Assembly (NCBI GenBank): GCA_001464385.1
Contig: LNFB01000184.1
Span: 1 to 50,170 of the forward strand
DNA length: 50,170 nt
Reading direction: 5' to 3'
DNA from: Deltaproteobacteria bacterium Ga0077550
Lineage (GTDB): Bacteria; Myxococcota_A; Polyangia; Nannocystales; Nannocystaceae
Shown: one piece after another, positions 1-8,049 of the stretch
How positions within the stretch are numbered: position 1 is the first letter of the stretch
How the letters are laid out: each line of letters begins with the position of its first letter
The notes under the pieces: model-generated
The model's database searches: none
What the model was told of the DNA's origin: nothing
The model's input: only the letters and a program-made list of their open reading frames with translations
Program-made: the position numbers and the translations under genes

Positions 1-30
1 GGCCGTCCCTTCCCATTGCTTGGTAGGTTG

Positions 31-498
31 CTAGCGCCGCCGGGCGATCCGCCGGGCCAGCGCGCGGTACAACCCACCGGCGCCGGGCCAGTCGATCGGG
101 CACACCTCGTGGACCGTGCCATCGGCGAGCTCCACGACCACGACCTCGAACACGGGCGGCGGGCGGACCTCGAGATCCACGCGGCGGAGCTCCGCGACCT
201 TGACCCGGTGCCGGCGGCCGCGCTCCTGCAGTGTCAGCGTCCCGCCGAACAGCGACGCTGCCCGCGGCAGTCGGGCGATGAAGAACGGACGGATCCACAC
301 CACCACGCCGAGCACCGCCAGCGCGAGCGCCACCCGCACCAGCTCGTGGGAGCCGAACGCGAAGCGGATCCACGCGGCGGGGAGCCGCACGAGCAGGACG
401 ACGAGGGCGCACAGCAGGATCACGAGCCACGACGCGGCGACGGCGACCGAGCCGGTCCAGTCGAGGGGGCGCGCCGCGCGAATCGGGGGGCCGAGCAC
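31..498 (-). CDS. Small two-helix membrane protein, function unknown
   Basis: About 155 residues from a GTG at 498; the start is uncertain because no clear ribosome binding site precedes it and the frame stays open far upstream. Two hydrophobic segments are visible, at about residues 17-37 (Val/Leu/Ala-rich) and 50-72 (ending VVVWIRPFFIARLP). A C-terminal soluble domain of about 80 residues follows, with alternating beta-type sequence (LTLQERGRRHRVKVAELRRV, then VFEVVVVELADGTVHEV) ending in a basic helix. The arrangement of two helices plus a small beta domain resembles bacterial membrane-anchored PH-like proteins, but I cannot assign a family. It diverges from the lipoprotein at 610 across a 111-bp gap. 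Confidence 0.6.
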   Translation of the reverse strand: MLGPPIRAARPLDWTGSVAVAASWLVILLCALVVLLVRLPAAWIRFAFGSHELVRVALALAVLGVVVWIRPFFIARLPRAASLFGGTLTLQERGRRHRVKVAELRRVDLEVRPPPVFEVVVVELADGTVHEVCPIDWPGAGGLYRALARRIARRR

Positions 499-609
499 GA
501 GGGTGGCAGTGTAGCGCGGCGACGCCGGGCCAGCGCCCGTCTTGCGGCGCGGTCGGCCCGTCCCAGGGCGCTGTTGCCCCGGTCGCGCCGCTGCTAGGCT
601 GAACTCCGC

Positions 610-1056
610 ATGATTCGTGTGATCCACTGGGCCGCCGCGGTCGCGCTCGTCTCGGTGTCGTGGAGCTGTGTCGACGACTCCTGCACGTTGATCGCGTGCA
701 ACGACGTGTCGGTCGTGAGCCTGCCGCCCGGACTCGTCGAGGGTCCCTACGACCTCGAGGTCGTCGTCGGAGAGTCCACGCTGCGGGCGCGGTGCCTGCA
801 GCCGGCCTCGCCGGAGGCCGCCGAGAACTCGCCCGAGCTCGACTGCGACACCACGACCTTCGAGATCACCGCGGAGCCCGGCACCAGCGTGCGCGAGATC
901 CAGGTGACCATCATCGACGTCGACACGGAGGAGACGCTCGCGGCCGCCATCAACGTCGCCCTCGACGCGGTCGGTGAAGAGACGCCCAACGGGCCCGACT
1001 GCCCGCCGGTGTGTTTCGTCCGCAACGGCGCGCTCACGGTCGCCGGCGGCGACTGA
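610..1056 (+). CDS. Putative secreted lipoprotein, function unknown
   Basis: 148 residues beginning at ATG 610. The N-terminus is a lipoprotein signal: a short basic start, a hydrophobic core (AAAVALVSV) and a cysteine at about residue 20 in a VSWSC context, so it is probably lipid-anchored. The mature part is small and rich in cysteine (at least six Cys) and in beta-type sequence, suggesting a disulfide-stabilised periplasmic or surface beta-sandwich. A TAGGCT hexamer ends nine bases before the ATG and could be a -10 element. The gene runs convergently into the 1086-1988 lipoprotein with 29 bases between stops. No function can be assigned. Confidence 0.7.
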   Translation: MIRVIHWAAAVALVSVSWSCVDDSCTLIACNDVSVVSLPPGLVEGPYDLEVVVGESTLRARCLQPASPEAAENSPELDCDTTTFEITAEPGTSVREIQVTIIDVDTEETLAAAINVALDAVGEETPNGPDCPPVCFVRNGALTVAGGD

Positions 1057-1085
1057 CGTCGACGCGCGCGACCGCGACCTCGCGA

Positions 1086-1988
1086 TCACTCGAAATAGAC
1101 CGCGAGCGAGTACGATCCGCCGTCGATGCCCACCTGGTCGACGGCGAGGTAGTACTCGGAGCCAGGGGCGTCGAAGTACCAGTTGAGCGACGTCGACGAG
1201 TTGACCGTCCCCGTCGCGCACGTCAGCTCCGAGACGCCGGCGCAGTTGGTCCGGAGGCTCAGCACCGGCGCCATGCCGTTCGTGCCGCTGATCTCGGCCG
1301 TCATCCCGCCGACGTACGTCGTCTGGATCGGGAAGATGTTCTCGCGACCGGGGCCGCCGCACAGGCCGTCCGCGGTGCCCTGCCCCTTGCTGAACTCGTT
1401 GAACCAGACGAAGGACCCGCCGGGCTGCTGCAGGATGACCTCTTCGTGGATCGTGCACTGATCGAGCGTCGGCCAGCCGAAGATCACGTTGAAGGCGAAG
1501 TTGCCCGAGGCGCCGGCGTCGCTGTCGACGATGATGCTGTAGCTGTGCCCCGCGATCGCGAGGAAGTGCCGCGGCTGCTCGAAGAAGTCGTTGGCGCAGG
1601 TGACGGTGCGGCCCTCGCCGTCGGAGCACCCGTCCTCGACGATCCGCAGCGTCAGCGGGACGTCGGCGCTGACGAGCTGCAGGGTGACATCGGTGTTGTA
1701 CGGGGCGACGAGGTTGTAGACCTGCTCGGGTCCGCTGTCCTGGCCGCACCAGCCGCGCTCGTGGTCGGCCCCGGAGAGCGTCCCCTCGATCGTGACGTTC
1801 TGCGGCGGCATCTCGATCGGCGCGTCGCAGGCCGAGGGGCCGGGGTCGGGGCCGGATTCCCCGCCCGATTCCGAGCCGTCACCGGTCTCGTCGATGAGGT
1901 CGCCTTCGAACAGCGGATCCGAGCGCAGACCGCAGCCAGCCAGCATCGCCGCAGCACCCACGATCGCAACGCCCGATCCCAAACGCAT
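1086..1988 (-). CDS. Lipoprotein with two PPC-like beta-sandwich domains
   Basis: 300 residues from ATG 1988. The signal peptide ends in a clear lipobox (MLAGC, Cys about residue 19), followed by a flexible Asp/Gly/Ser/Pro stretch (residues 25-52). Two repeats of a bacterial pre-peptidase C-terminal-type pattern follow: 'Y.L..P....V.L.L' then 'L.I...C' then 'Y.I.VD......G.F...V', and again towards the end (YYLAVDQVGIDGGSYSLAVYF). Such domains occur on secreted myxobacterial proteins and probably mediate binding or stability; no enzyme domain is present. AAGGA lies just upstream of the ATG, and a good promoter lies at 1996-2025. recJ ends 55 bp upstream, so readthrough is also possible. Confidence 0.75.
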   Translation of the reverse strand: MRLGSGVAIVGAAAMLAGCGLRSDPLFEGDLIDETGDGSESGGESGPDPGPSACDAPIEMPPQNVTIEGTLSGADHERGWCGQDSGPEQVYNLVAPYNTDVTLQLVSADVPLTLRIVEDGCSDGEGRTVTCANDFFEQPRHFLAIAGHSYSIIVDSDAGASGNFAFNVIFGWPTLDQCTIHEEVILQQPGGSFVWFNEFSKGQGTADGLCGGPGRENIFPIQTTYVGGMTAEISGTNGMAPVLSLRTNCAGVSELTCATGTVNSSTSLNWYFDAPGSEYYLAVDQVGIDGGSYSLAVYFE

Positions 1989-1995
1989 GTCATCC

Positions 1996-2025
1996 TTATT
2001 AGCATCGCCGGTTTTGTCGCGTCAA
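1996..2025 (-). promoter_or_regulatory. Putative sigma70-type promoter of the 1086-1988 lipoprotein gene
   Basis: On the minus strand TTGACG (2025-2020) is followed after 17 bases by CTAATA (2002-1997), or after 18 by TAATAA. This is a short AT-richer island in otherwise GC-rich DNA. The -10 element ends only 7-8 bases before the ATG at 1988, so the transcript would begin at or next to the start codon. Confidence 0.5.
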
Positions 2026-2043
2026 ACCGCGAGGGGCCGTCGC

Positions 2044-3810
2044 TCACCCGTCGAGCGTGGTGAGGCCCTGGGTCGCGCCGGACGCCGGCCACAGCCGCTC
2101 GATGTGGAGCCGTGCCCGCGTCTGGCCGCGGAACACGTCGAGGACCGGGACGAACACGACCTCGATCGCGTCCCCCACGGCCGGTGTCCACAGGCCCGGC
2201 CCCGCCAGGCCGAAGCCGATGCCCTCGATCGCCGCGCGACCGTCCGAGAGGCGCAGCGAGACGTGCCGCTCCTTGAGCACGCGCACCGACTCGACCCGAC
2301 CGGCCGTGGCGAAGCGCGGCGGGGAGAACCCGACGCCGAACGGCGCGAGGGCGGCGATCCGACGGCCGAGCTCGACGTCGATCGACGCCACGGCGAAGCG
2401 CCCATCGACCTCGTCGCGGGGCGCCTCGGGCGCCTGGCCGGCCGCGTCGCACGCCGCGGCGAACGCCTCGGCGACCGCGTCGATCCGATCGATGCGCACG
2501 GTGAGCCCCGCGGCCTCGCGGTGGCCGCCGAACCGCTCGAGCAGCGGCGCGCAGGCGGCGAGCGCCGCGCGGACGTCCACCCCGCCGTGGCTGCGCACCG
2601 AGCCCCGCGCAACCCCGGCGGGGGCGTCGATCGCGAGGACCATCGCGGGCTTCATGAGGCGCTCCGCGAGGGCGCCGGCGACCAGGCCGACGACGCCCGG
2701 TGCCCACGTCGGGTCGGCGACGCAGATCGCCCGCCGGGCCATCTGCACGGGGTCGACCAGGACGCGGGCGACCGCCTCCTCGACCGCGCGCTGCGACAGC
2801 GTGCGGCGCTGGTGGTTGAGCCCCTCGACCTGCTCGGAGACGGGCCCCGCCTCCGCCGCGGTGCGGGCCCGCAGCAGTCGTAGCGAGGGATCGGCCGCGC
2901 CGAGGCGACCGGGCGCGTTCAGACGCGGGCCGATCTTGAAGCCCACGGTGGTCTCGTCGATCGGGTTCTCGTTCCACGCGCCGGCGCGCTCGAGCAGCGC
3001 GCGCACACCGGGCCGCGGCGCGGTGCGGAGCAGCGCGAGCCCGCGGTGCACGAGCACGCGGTTCTCGTCGACGAGCGGCATCATGTCGCAGATCGTCGCG
3101 ATCGCGACGAGGTCGAGCCAGCCGCGGGGGTCGGGCGCCCGCTCCTCGCGGGCCGCGAGCTGCGTCCGCAACGACGCGCACAGGTAGAAGGCGACGCCCG
3201 CCGAGCACAGCCCCTTGAACGGGAAGCCGCAGCCCGCCTGGTGCGGGTTGATGAGGGCGTCGCACGGCGGCATCTGCTCCGGCACCTGGTGGTGATCGAT
3301 CACCACGCTGCGCATGCCTCGGGCGCGCACGCGCTCGAGCGCCGCGATGTCGCTCGTGCCGGTGTCGCCGACGAGCACGAGCTGGACGCCCGCGGCCGCG
3401 AAGGCGTCGGCGTCGACGTCCGAGAGCCCGTAGCCCGCGTCGCGGTGGGCGACGCGCGTCACGACCTGAAGGCCGATCCCCTCGAGGAACCCGGCGAGGA
3501 TCGCCGCCGTGCAGACGCCGTCGACGTCGTAGTCGCCGAACACTCCGACGCGGACGCGGCGTCGACCCGCCCATGCCAAGAGGTCGAGCGCCGCGGGGAA
3601 GCCCGCCATCTGCTCCGGGGGCCGCAGGTCGCGGAGCTTGGGCGCGAGCGTCCGGGCGATCGCGGCGTCCTCCCGCACGCCCCGGCTCCGGAGCATGCGC
3701 AGCTCGAGCACGGACAGCCCGAGCCGAGCCGCCTGCACCGCGACGTCCGCTTCGTCCCCCGCGTCGCGCTGCGCGAGCGCGGGGATCGTGGCCGCGCCGG
3801 GCGGCGTCAC
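2044..3810 (-). CDS. recJ: Single-stranded-DNA-specific exonuclease RecJ
   Basis: RecJ degrades single-stranded DNA 5' to 3' in recombination and mismatch/base-excision repair. The 588-residue product has the DHH-phosphoesterase motifs: FGDYDVDGV at residues 91-99 (metal-binding Asp), VGDTGTSD at about 147-154, and DHH at 172-174. A DHHA1-type region and a C-terminal OB-like domain follow. Length is normal for RecJ. The start is a GTG at 3810 whose last two bases form part of the TGA stop of secF (GTGA overlap), so translation is probably coupled. It is the last gene of the yajC-secD-secF-recJ run. secDF-recJ adjacency is known in several bacteria, so the assignment is secure. Confidence 0.95.
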   Translation of the reverse strand: MTPPGAATIPALAQRDAGDEADVAVQAARLGLSVLELRMLRSRGVREDAAIARTLAPKLRDLRPPEQMAGFPAALDLLAWAGRRRVRVGVFGDYDVDGVCTAAILAGFLEGIGLQVVTRVAHRDAGYGLSDVDADAFAAAGVQLVLVGDTGTSDIAALERVRARGMRSVVIDHHQVPEQMPPCDALINPHQAGCGFPFKGLCSAGVAFYLCASLRTQLAAREERAPDPRGWLDLVAIATICDMMPLVDENRVLVHRGLALLRTAPRPGVRALLERAGAWNENPIDETTVGFKIGPRLNAPGRLGAADPSLRLLRARTAAEAGPVSEQVEGLNHQRRTLSQRAVEEAVARVLVDPVQMARRAICVADPTWAPGVVGLVAGALAERLMKPAMVLAIDAPAGVARGSVRSHGGVDVRAALAACAPLLERFGGHREAAGLTVRIDRIDAVAEAFAAACDAAGQAPEAPRDEVDGRFAVASIDVELGRRIAALAPFGVGFSPPRFATAGRVESVRVLKERHVSLRLSDGRAAIEGIGFGLAGPGLWTPAVGDAIEVVFVPVLDVFRGQTRARLHIERLWPASGATQGLTTLDG

Positions 3811-5285
3811 TGCGGTCGACGCCGACGGCGTCGCGAGGCCTTCGGCACCGGGCCGTCGTCGCCGCCGTCGCCGGCATCGTCGCCCGCGTCCGCAGCAGAG
3901 GAGCGACCGAGCTCCACGGCCACGCGCGCCGGCTCGGCCTCGCCGTCGTCGTCGTCGCCCGCGGCGGCGCGATCGGCCTCGCGGACCTCATCGGCGGTGC
4001 GACCGCTCTCGTCGATCTCGCCGCCCTCCGCGGCGAGCACCGGGCGCTCGGTGCCCGCGGGCTCGCCGAGCGGGCCGTCGGAGCGCCACTGCAGGTGGCC
4101 CTTGCCGCCGTAGAACCGCTTGTTCACCCACAGGAACACGGGCGTGGCGATGAACAGCGACGAGTACGTACCGACCGTGATGCCGACGATGAGCGCGAAC
4201 GAGAAGTCCGCGATCGATCCGCTCCCCATCACGTACGTCGCGAACACCGACAGTAGCGTCGTGCCGGACGTCAGGATCGTGCGGCTGAGCGTCTCGTTGA
4301 GCGCGCGGTTGGTCGTGACCTCGATGTCCTCGTCGCGGAACAGGGCGACGCGCTCGCGGACGCGGTCGAAGACCACGATGGTGTCGTTGATGCTGTAGCC
4401 GACGATGGTGAGGATCGCCGCGATCGTGGTGAGGTTGAATTCCTTCCACGTCAGGGCGAAGGCACCCACGGTGATGAACGCGTCGTGGGACAGCGCGACG
4501 ATGCCACCGGGGGCGAACCGGAGGTCGAAGCGGATCATGACGTACAGGAAGATGAAGCCCATCGCGTAGAGCAGGGACTTCACACCGTCGATCTTGAGCT
4601 GATCGCCGACCTTCGCGCCGACGGTCTCGGCCTGGACGATTCTGCCGACGGTGCCGGCGCCGAACTCCGCGTCGATCTGCTCGGCGAGTCGATTGCCGAC
4701 GCCCACGAGCGACACCTCGACCGGGACCTCACCCTCGCGGACCTCGAAGCCCTTGTCGACGGTGCCCTGGCACCCGGCCTCGTTGATCCGGCGGCTGAGC
4801 TCGGTCCACGGCGGCTCGGCGTCGTACTTGAGGAAGATCTTGCTGCCGCCATCGGGCTGGTGGAAGCCGAGTAGCTTGGCGCCGTCGAGCTCCGACACCG
4901 CCGCCTTGCACTTCTCGAGGGTGGCCGCGTCGATGCTGACGACCTCCTTGACGTTCAGCAGGACCTCGCCGTCGGCCCCCGGGACCGTGACGGCCTTGCT
5001 GCCCTCGTAGCCGAGGCGCTCGAGCGCGGCGCGGATGTCCTCGACGGGGACCTCCTTGGCGAGCTGCAGCCGCACCGAGGAGCCGCCGGCGAAGTCGACG
5101 CCCCAGTTGAGCGGCGCGCCACGGGTGACGACGTTGTAGCCGAGGAAGAACGCGGACAGCAGGAGGAGGACGAGCGATCCCCAGATGTACTTGCGGCGCT
5201 GCTCGACGAACGGGAAGTTCGTGCCGGGGCGGATGACCTCGTAGAACTTCTGCTTCGAGGCGGGGCGCGGGGCTTGCGTGTCCAT
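3807..5285 (-). CDS. secF: Protein translocase subunit SecF
   Basis: SecF works with SecD and YajC at the SecYEG channel, using the proton-motive force to pull exported proteins. The 492-residue product has a first membrane helix at about residues 34-52, then NWGVDFAGG, a periplasmic domain, and a C-terminal bundle with the conserved VGYSINDTIVVFDRVRE segment. It starts with ATG at 5285, overlapping the secD stop by one base (TGATG). It is longer than a typical SecF of roughly 300-350 residues. After the last helix it carries an extension of about 95 residues that is highly acidic (Asp/Glu/Gly-rich) and ends in SRRRRRRPQ. The core assignment is certain; the tail's role is unknown. Confidence 0.96.
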   Translation of the reverse strand: MDTQAPRPASKQKFYEVIRPGTNFPFVEQRRKYIWGSLVLLLLSAFFLGYNVVTRGAPLNWGVDFAGGSSVRLQLAKEVPVEDIRAALERLGYEGSKAVTVPGADGEVLLNVKEVVSIDAATLEKCKAAVSELDGAKLLGFHQPDGGSKIFLKYDAEPPWTELSRRINEAGCQGTVDKGFEVREGEVPVEVSLVGVGNRLAEQIDAEFGAGTVGRIVQAETVGAKVGDQLKIDGVKSLLYAMGFIFLYVMIRFDLRFAPGGIVALSHDAFITVGAFALTWKEFNLTTIAAILTIVGYSINDTIVVFDRVRERVALFRDEDIEVTTNRALNETLSRTILTSGTTLLSVFATYVMGSGSIADFSFALIVGITVGTYSSLFIATPVFLWVNKRFYGGKGHLQWRSDGPLGEPAGTERPVLAAEGGEIDESGRTADEVREADRAAAGDDDDGEAEPARVAVELGRSSAADAGDDAGDGGDDGPVPKASRRRRRRPQ

Positions 5286-7417
5286 CAGACCGACACCTTG
5301 TCGAACCCGCGACGGTTCGCCTGGAAGTCGAAGAAGATCCGGGTGCAGAACACACCGGTGAAGATCGAGGTCGCGATGCCGATGAGCAGCGTGACGGCGA
5401 AGCCGCGGATCGGGCCCGAGCCGTACTGCCACAGCACCAGACCCGCGATCGCGGTGGTGAGCTGGGAGTCGAGGATGCTGGTGAAGGCGCGGTCGTAGCC
5501 GGCCTCGATCGCCGCGCGGGCCGTGTAGCCGTCGCGGATGAACTCCCGCATGCGCTCGTAGATGATGACGTTGGCGTCGACCGCCATGCCGAGCGTGAGC
5601 ACGATGCCCGCGATGCCCGGCAGCGTCAGCGTGGCGCGGAAGAACGCCATCGCCGCGAGCATGAGCACGACGTTCAGCACCAGGGCGAAGTTCGCGACCC
5701 AACCCGCGCGCCGGTAGTAGACGCCCATGAACAGGACGACCAGCACCAGGCCGATGATGAAGGCCTTGGCGCCCTGCTCGACCGCGTCGAAGCCGAGGTC
5801 CGCGCCGACGCGCATCTCGGATTCCTTCTGCAGGCGGGCGGGCAGCGAGCCGCTCTTCAGCACCTTGGTGAGGTCGTTCGCGGCCTCGCGGGCCGACTGA
5901 CCGGGCGACGAGCCGAGCGAGATCCGGACGTGGCCGCCGGGGATCCGCTCGTTGAATACCGGGTCGGAGCGGACGAGCTCGTCGAGGATGATCGCCATCT
6001 TGCGACCGACGTTGCTGCCGGACATCTCCTCGAAGAGGTCGGCGCCGACGCGGTCGAGGGTGACGTTGACCTCGGGCTGCCCGCTCTGCTGGTCGAACCC
6101 GACCGAGGCGCTGACGATGCTCTCGCCGGTGACCTCGGCGCGCGCCTTGATGACGTAGGTGCGGTAGAGGTCCTCGGGCGGCTGGCCGCGCCGGGTCACG
6201 ATCGGCGCCGGGCCGAACGCGATCTTCATGTCGGCGGGCAGGCGCCACTCCGGCGGCAGGCCGGCGAAGAAGTTCTCGAGGGTCTGCAGGTCCTTCGCGA
6301 AGTAGACGAAGGGCTCGCGCACCGTAGTGCCGCCCTCGCGGCCGTAGTCGGCCTCGATGTTGACCGCGATGCCCATGCCCTCGGTGACCTTGCCGGCCTC
6401 GTAGAGCGCCCGCAGGTACGGCTTGCCGGTGTCGCGGAACGGGGTCTCGTCGTCGACGAGGTGCATCCGCAGCACCGCCTGGCGCTCGATGATCTTGAGC
6501 AGGCGGTGGAACTCGCTCGCGCCGGCGAGGATCTGATCGCGGGCGCGGTCGGTCAGCGTGAGCACGACGACCGCGGGGTCGGGTCGCGCCGGATCCGGCG
6601 GGAGGATGGCGAGCTCGGCGGGGAGCCGGTCGTCGACGATCATGCGGTCGTCGGTGATCTTCCCGGCGAAGGCCTGCTCGACCAGCGCAACCGCGTCGCC
6701 GCCTGGCACCGTGATCCTGAACTGGCCGGCCTGGTCGCGAACCTCGGAGGTCGAGACCTGCCCGGCGCCGGAGGCCGACAGGATCTGGCTCACCCGCGCG
6801 GCGGCGTCCGTCGCCGCGGCGCGCAGCTCGGTGTTCTCGTCGGCGAGACCCGGCAGCTCGATCACGATCTGACGGTTCTTCGGGTAGATGTTGGGCTCGG
6901 CGACGCCCATCGCGTCGACGCGCTTGCTGACGGTCTCGAGCGCGTTGGCGACCGCCGCCTTGCGGTTGTCGGCGATGGCGGCCTCGGGCATCCGCAGGCG
7001 GATGACGTTCGCGCCCTGACCCTCCTCGGGATCGACTCGCTCGAGCACACCGAACGTGACGCCCATGACGTCATCGGTGGCCAGCGCGACGTCCTCGGCC
7101 GTCGGGAGGTTCACCAGCAGGGTGTCGACGCCCTCGCGCGTGACCTCGACGGTGAGGTCCTTCTTCTCGCGGAAGCCGATCTCGAGCTCCGCGGCGATCT
7201 GGTCGAGCTTGTTCTCGATCGCCTCGTCGACGGCCACCGAGTACTCGAGGTGGAGACCACCCTGGAGGTCGAGGCCGAGCTGGAACTTGCGGGTGAAGGT
7301 GCTCGCGATGAACGAGGGCAGCTTCTCGGCCGGCAGGAAGGACGGCAGGACCGCCATCACCGCGGTGACGACGAGGACAGCCAGTGCGAGGGCTTTGAGT
7401 CGGAGGAATCGGCGCAT
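5285..7417 (-). CDS. secD: Protein translocase subunit SecD
   Basis: 710 residues from ATG 7417. SecD is the larger RND-like partner of SecF and handles substrate in the periplasm. Visible landmarks are an N-terminal helix (residues 7-24), the DLQGGLHLEY signature near residue 50, a long periplasmic region, and the C-terminal membrane domain with IAGIVLTLGMAVDANVIIYER, whose Asp lies in the proton path. The stop overlaps the secF start by one base and yajC ends 42 bp upstream, consistent with a yajC-secD-secF transcript. The length is somewhat above the E. coli protein, through a larger periplasmic section. No damage is seen. Confidence 0.97.
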   Translation of the reverse strand: MRRFLRLKALALAVLVVTAVMAVLPSFLPAEKLPSFIASTFTRKFQLGLDLQGGLHLEYSVAVDEAIENKLDQIAAELEIGFREKKDLTVEVTREGVDTLLVNLPTAEDVALATDDVMGVTFGVLERVDPEEGQGANVIRLRMPEAAIADNRKAAVANALETVSKRVDAMGVAEPNIYPKNRQIVIELPGLADENTELRAAATDAAARVSQILSASGAGQVSTSEVRDQAGQFRITVPGGDAVALVEQAFAGKITDDRMIVDDRLPAELAILPPDPARPDPAVVVLTLTDRARDQILAGASEFHRLLKIIERQAVLRMHLVDDETPFRDTGKPYLRALYEAGKVTEGMGIAVNIEADYGREGGTTVREPFVYFAKDLQTLENFFAGLPPEWRLPADMKIAFGPAPIVTRRGQPPEDLYRTYVIKARAEVTGESIVSASVGFDQQSGQPEVNVTLDRVGADLFEEMSGSNVGRKMAIILDELVRSDPVFNERIPGGHVRISLGSSPGQSAREAANDLTKVLKSGSLPARLQKESEMRVGADLGFDAVEQGAKAFIIGLVLVVLFMGVYYRRAGWVANFALVLNVVLMLAAMAFFRATLTLPGIAGIVLTLGMAVDANVIIYERMREFIRDGYTARAAIEAGYDRAFTSILDSQLTTAIAGLVLWQYGSGPIRGFAVTLLIGIATSIFTGVFCTRIFFDFQANRRGFDKVSV

Positions 7418-7459
7418 CGTGGGCCTGCTTCGCGCGTGTCGGAGGGGGACGCCGGGGCG

Positions 7460-7885
7460 TCAGCGCGCGTCGGCGCGCGAGCCCTCGGAGTCGTCCTTGT
7501 CCTTGGCGTCCTTCTCGTCGGCCTTCTTCGGGGCCGGGGCGGCCTTCTCGTCCTTGAGCGCGGCCTCGGCCGCGTCGACGATGTCCTTGCGCAGGACCCG
7601 GATCTTCACCTTGTCGGCGATCTCGACCACCGCGACCTTGGGGTCGTCGAGGTTGCTGATGCGGCCGAGGATGCCGCCGCCGATGACGACCTGATCACCC
7701 TTGGCCAGCGCGTCGACGCGCTTCTTTCGATCCTTCTCTTGCTTGCTCATCGGCCGCAGCACGATGAAGTAGACGACCGCGAACATGAGCACGATCGGCA
7801 AGACCCCGCCGAGGGCGGACCCTGCCCCCTGGGCGACGAGGGACCCGAAGGCGGCGGTGGCGAAGGACGAGGCGGCGAGTGTCAT
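7460..7885 (-). CDS. yajC: Sec translocon accessory subunit YajC
   Basis: 141 residues from ATG 7885 (MTLAASSF). The frame stays open upstream, but this start places the single membrane helix (GGVLPIVLMFAVVYFIVL, about residues 26-43) correctly and matches family architecture. The helix is followed by the RPMSKQEKDRKKR signature and the small beta domain GDQVVIGGGILGRI. The C-terminus is an unusually long Lys/Asp/Glu-rich tail. YajC associates with SecDF; its position just upstream of secD is the classic arrangement. Its leader, 7886-8049, carries a candidate promoter and a strong hairpin. Confidence 0.95.
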   Translation of the reverse strand: MTLAASSFATAAFGSLVAQGAGSALGGVLPIVLMFAVVYFIVLRPMSKQEKDRKKRVDALAKGDQVVIGGGILGRISNLDDPKVAVVEIADKVKIRVLRKDIVDAAEAALKDEKAAPAPKKADEKDAKDKDDSEGSRADAR

Positions 7886-7947
7886 GGCGGGTTGCGCTCG
7901 GCGAGAGTAGAGGAGCGAGGCGCACGATCTGACGGCGCGCCACGGCT

Positions 7948-7968
7948 CCCCAGGGGGGACCCCCGGGG
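7948..7968 (-). promoter_or_regulatory. GC hairpin at the predicted 5' end of the yajC-secDF-recJ transcript
   Basis: CCCC-A-GGGG, three-base loop, CCCC-C-GGGG (plus-strand reading) forms an 8-bp stem broken by one mismatch. The -10 of the promoter at 7974-8002 predicts transcription starting near 7967, so the stem would form the very 5' end of the mRNA, where it could protect against decay. It could instead be a terminator for upstream tgt transcripts. Confidence 0.35.
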
Positions 7969-7973
7969 CGGCA

Positions 7974-8002
7974 GGCGTAGCAAGGGTGCCGCGGGGGGTC
8001 AA
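7974..8002 (-). promoter_or_regulatory. Putative promoter for yajC-secD-secF-recJ
   Basis: Minus-strand TTGACC (8002-7997) is separated by 17 bases from TACGCC (7979-7974). The -35 matches five of six consensus bases; the -10 is weak but of a type acceptable in GC-rich genomes. It lies in the 164-bp gap between tgt and yajC, the largest spacing in this operon. Confidence 0.4.
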
Positions 8003-8049
8003 GGCGCCCACGGGCGCGCGCCCCTTTGCTCACATGCCCGTCGAGGCGG

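Noticed and set aside
1011..2063. Long plus-strand open frame opposite the lipoprotein gene
   Set aside because: Its sequence is Arg/Ala/Asp-rich low-information text typical of antisense frames in GC-rich DNA; the minus-strand lipoprotein has a signal peptide, promoter and folded-domain patterns.
1652..3991. 779-residue minus-strand frame overlapping recJ
   Set aside because: It is an Arg-dominated shadow frame; recJ in the overlapping frame has all DHH motifs.
7886..8049. Riboswitch upstream of yajC
   Set aside because: The 164-bp gap holds GC hairpins and a plausible promoter but no recognisable aptamer core, and queuosine riboswitches would be expected before queA or transporter genes, not yajC.
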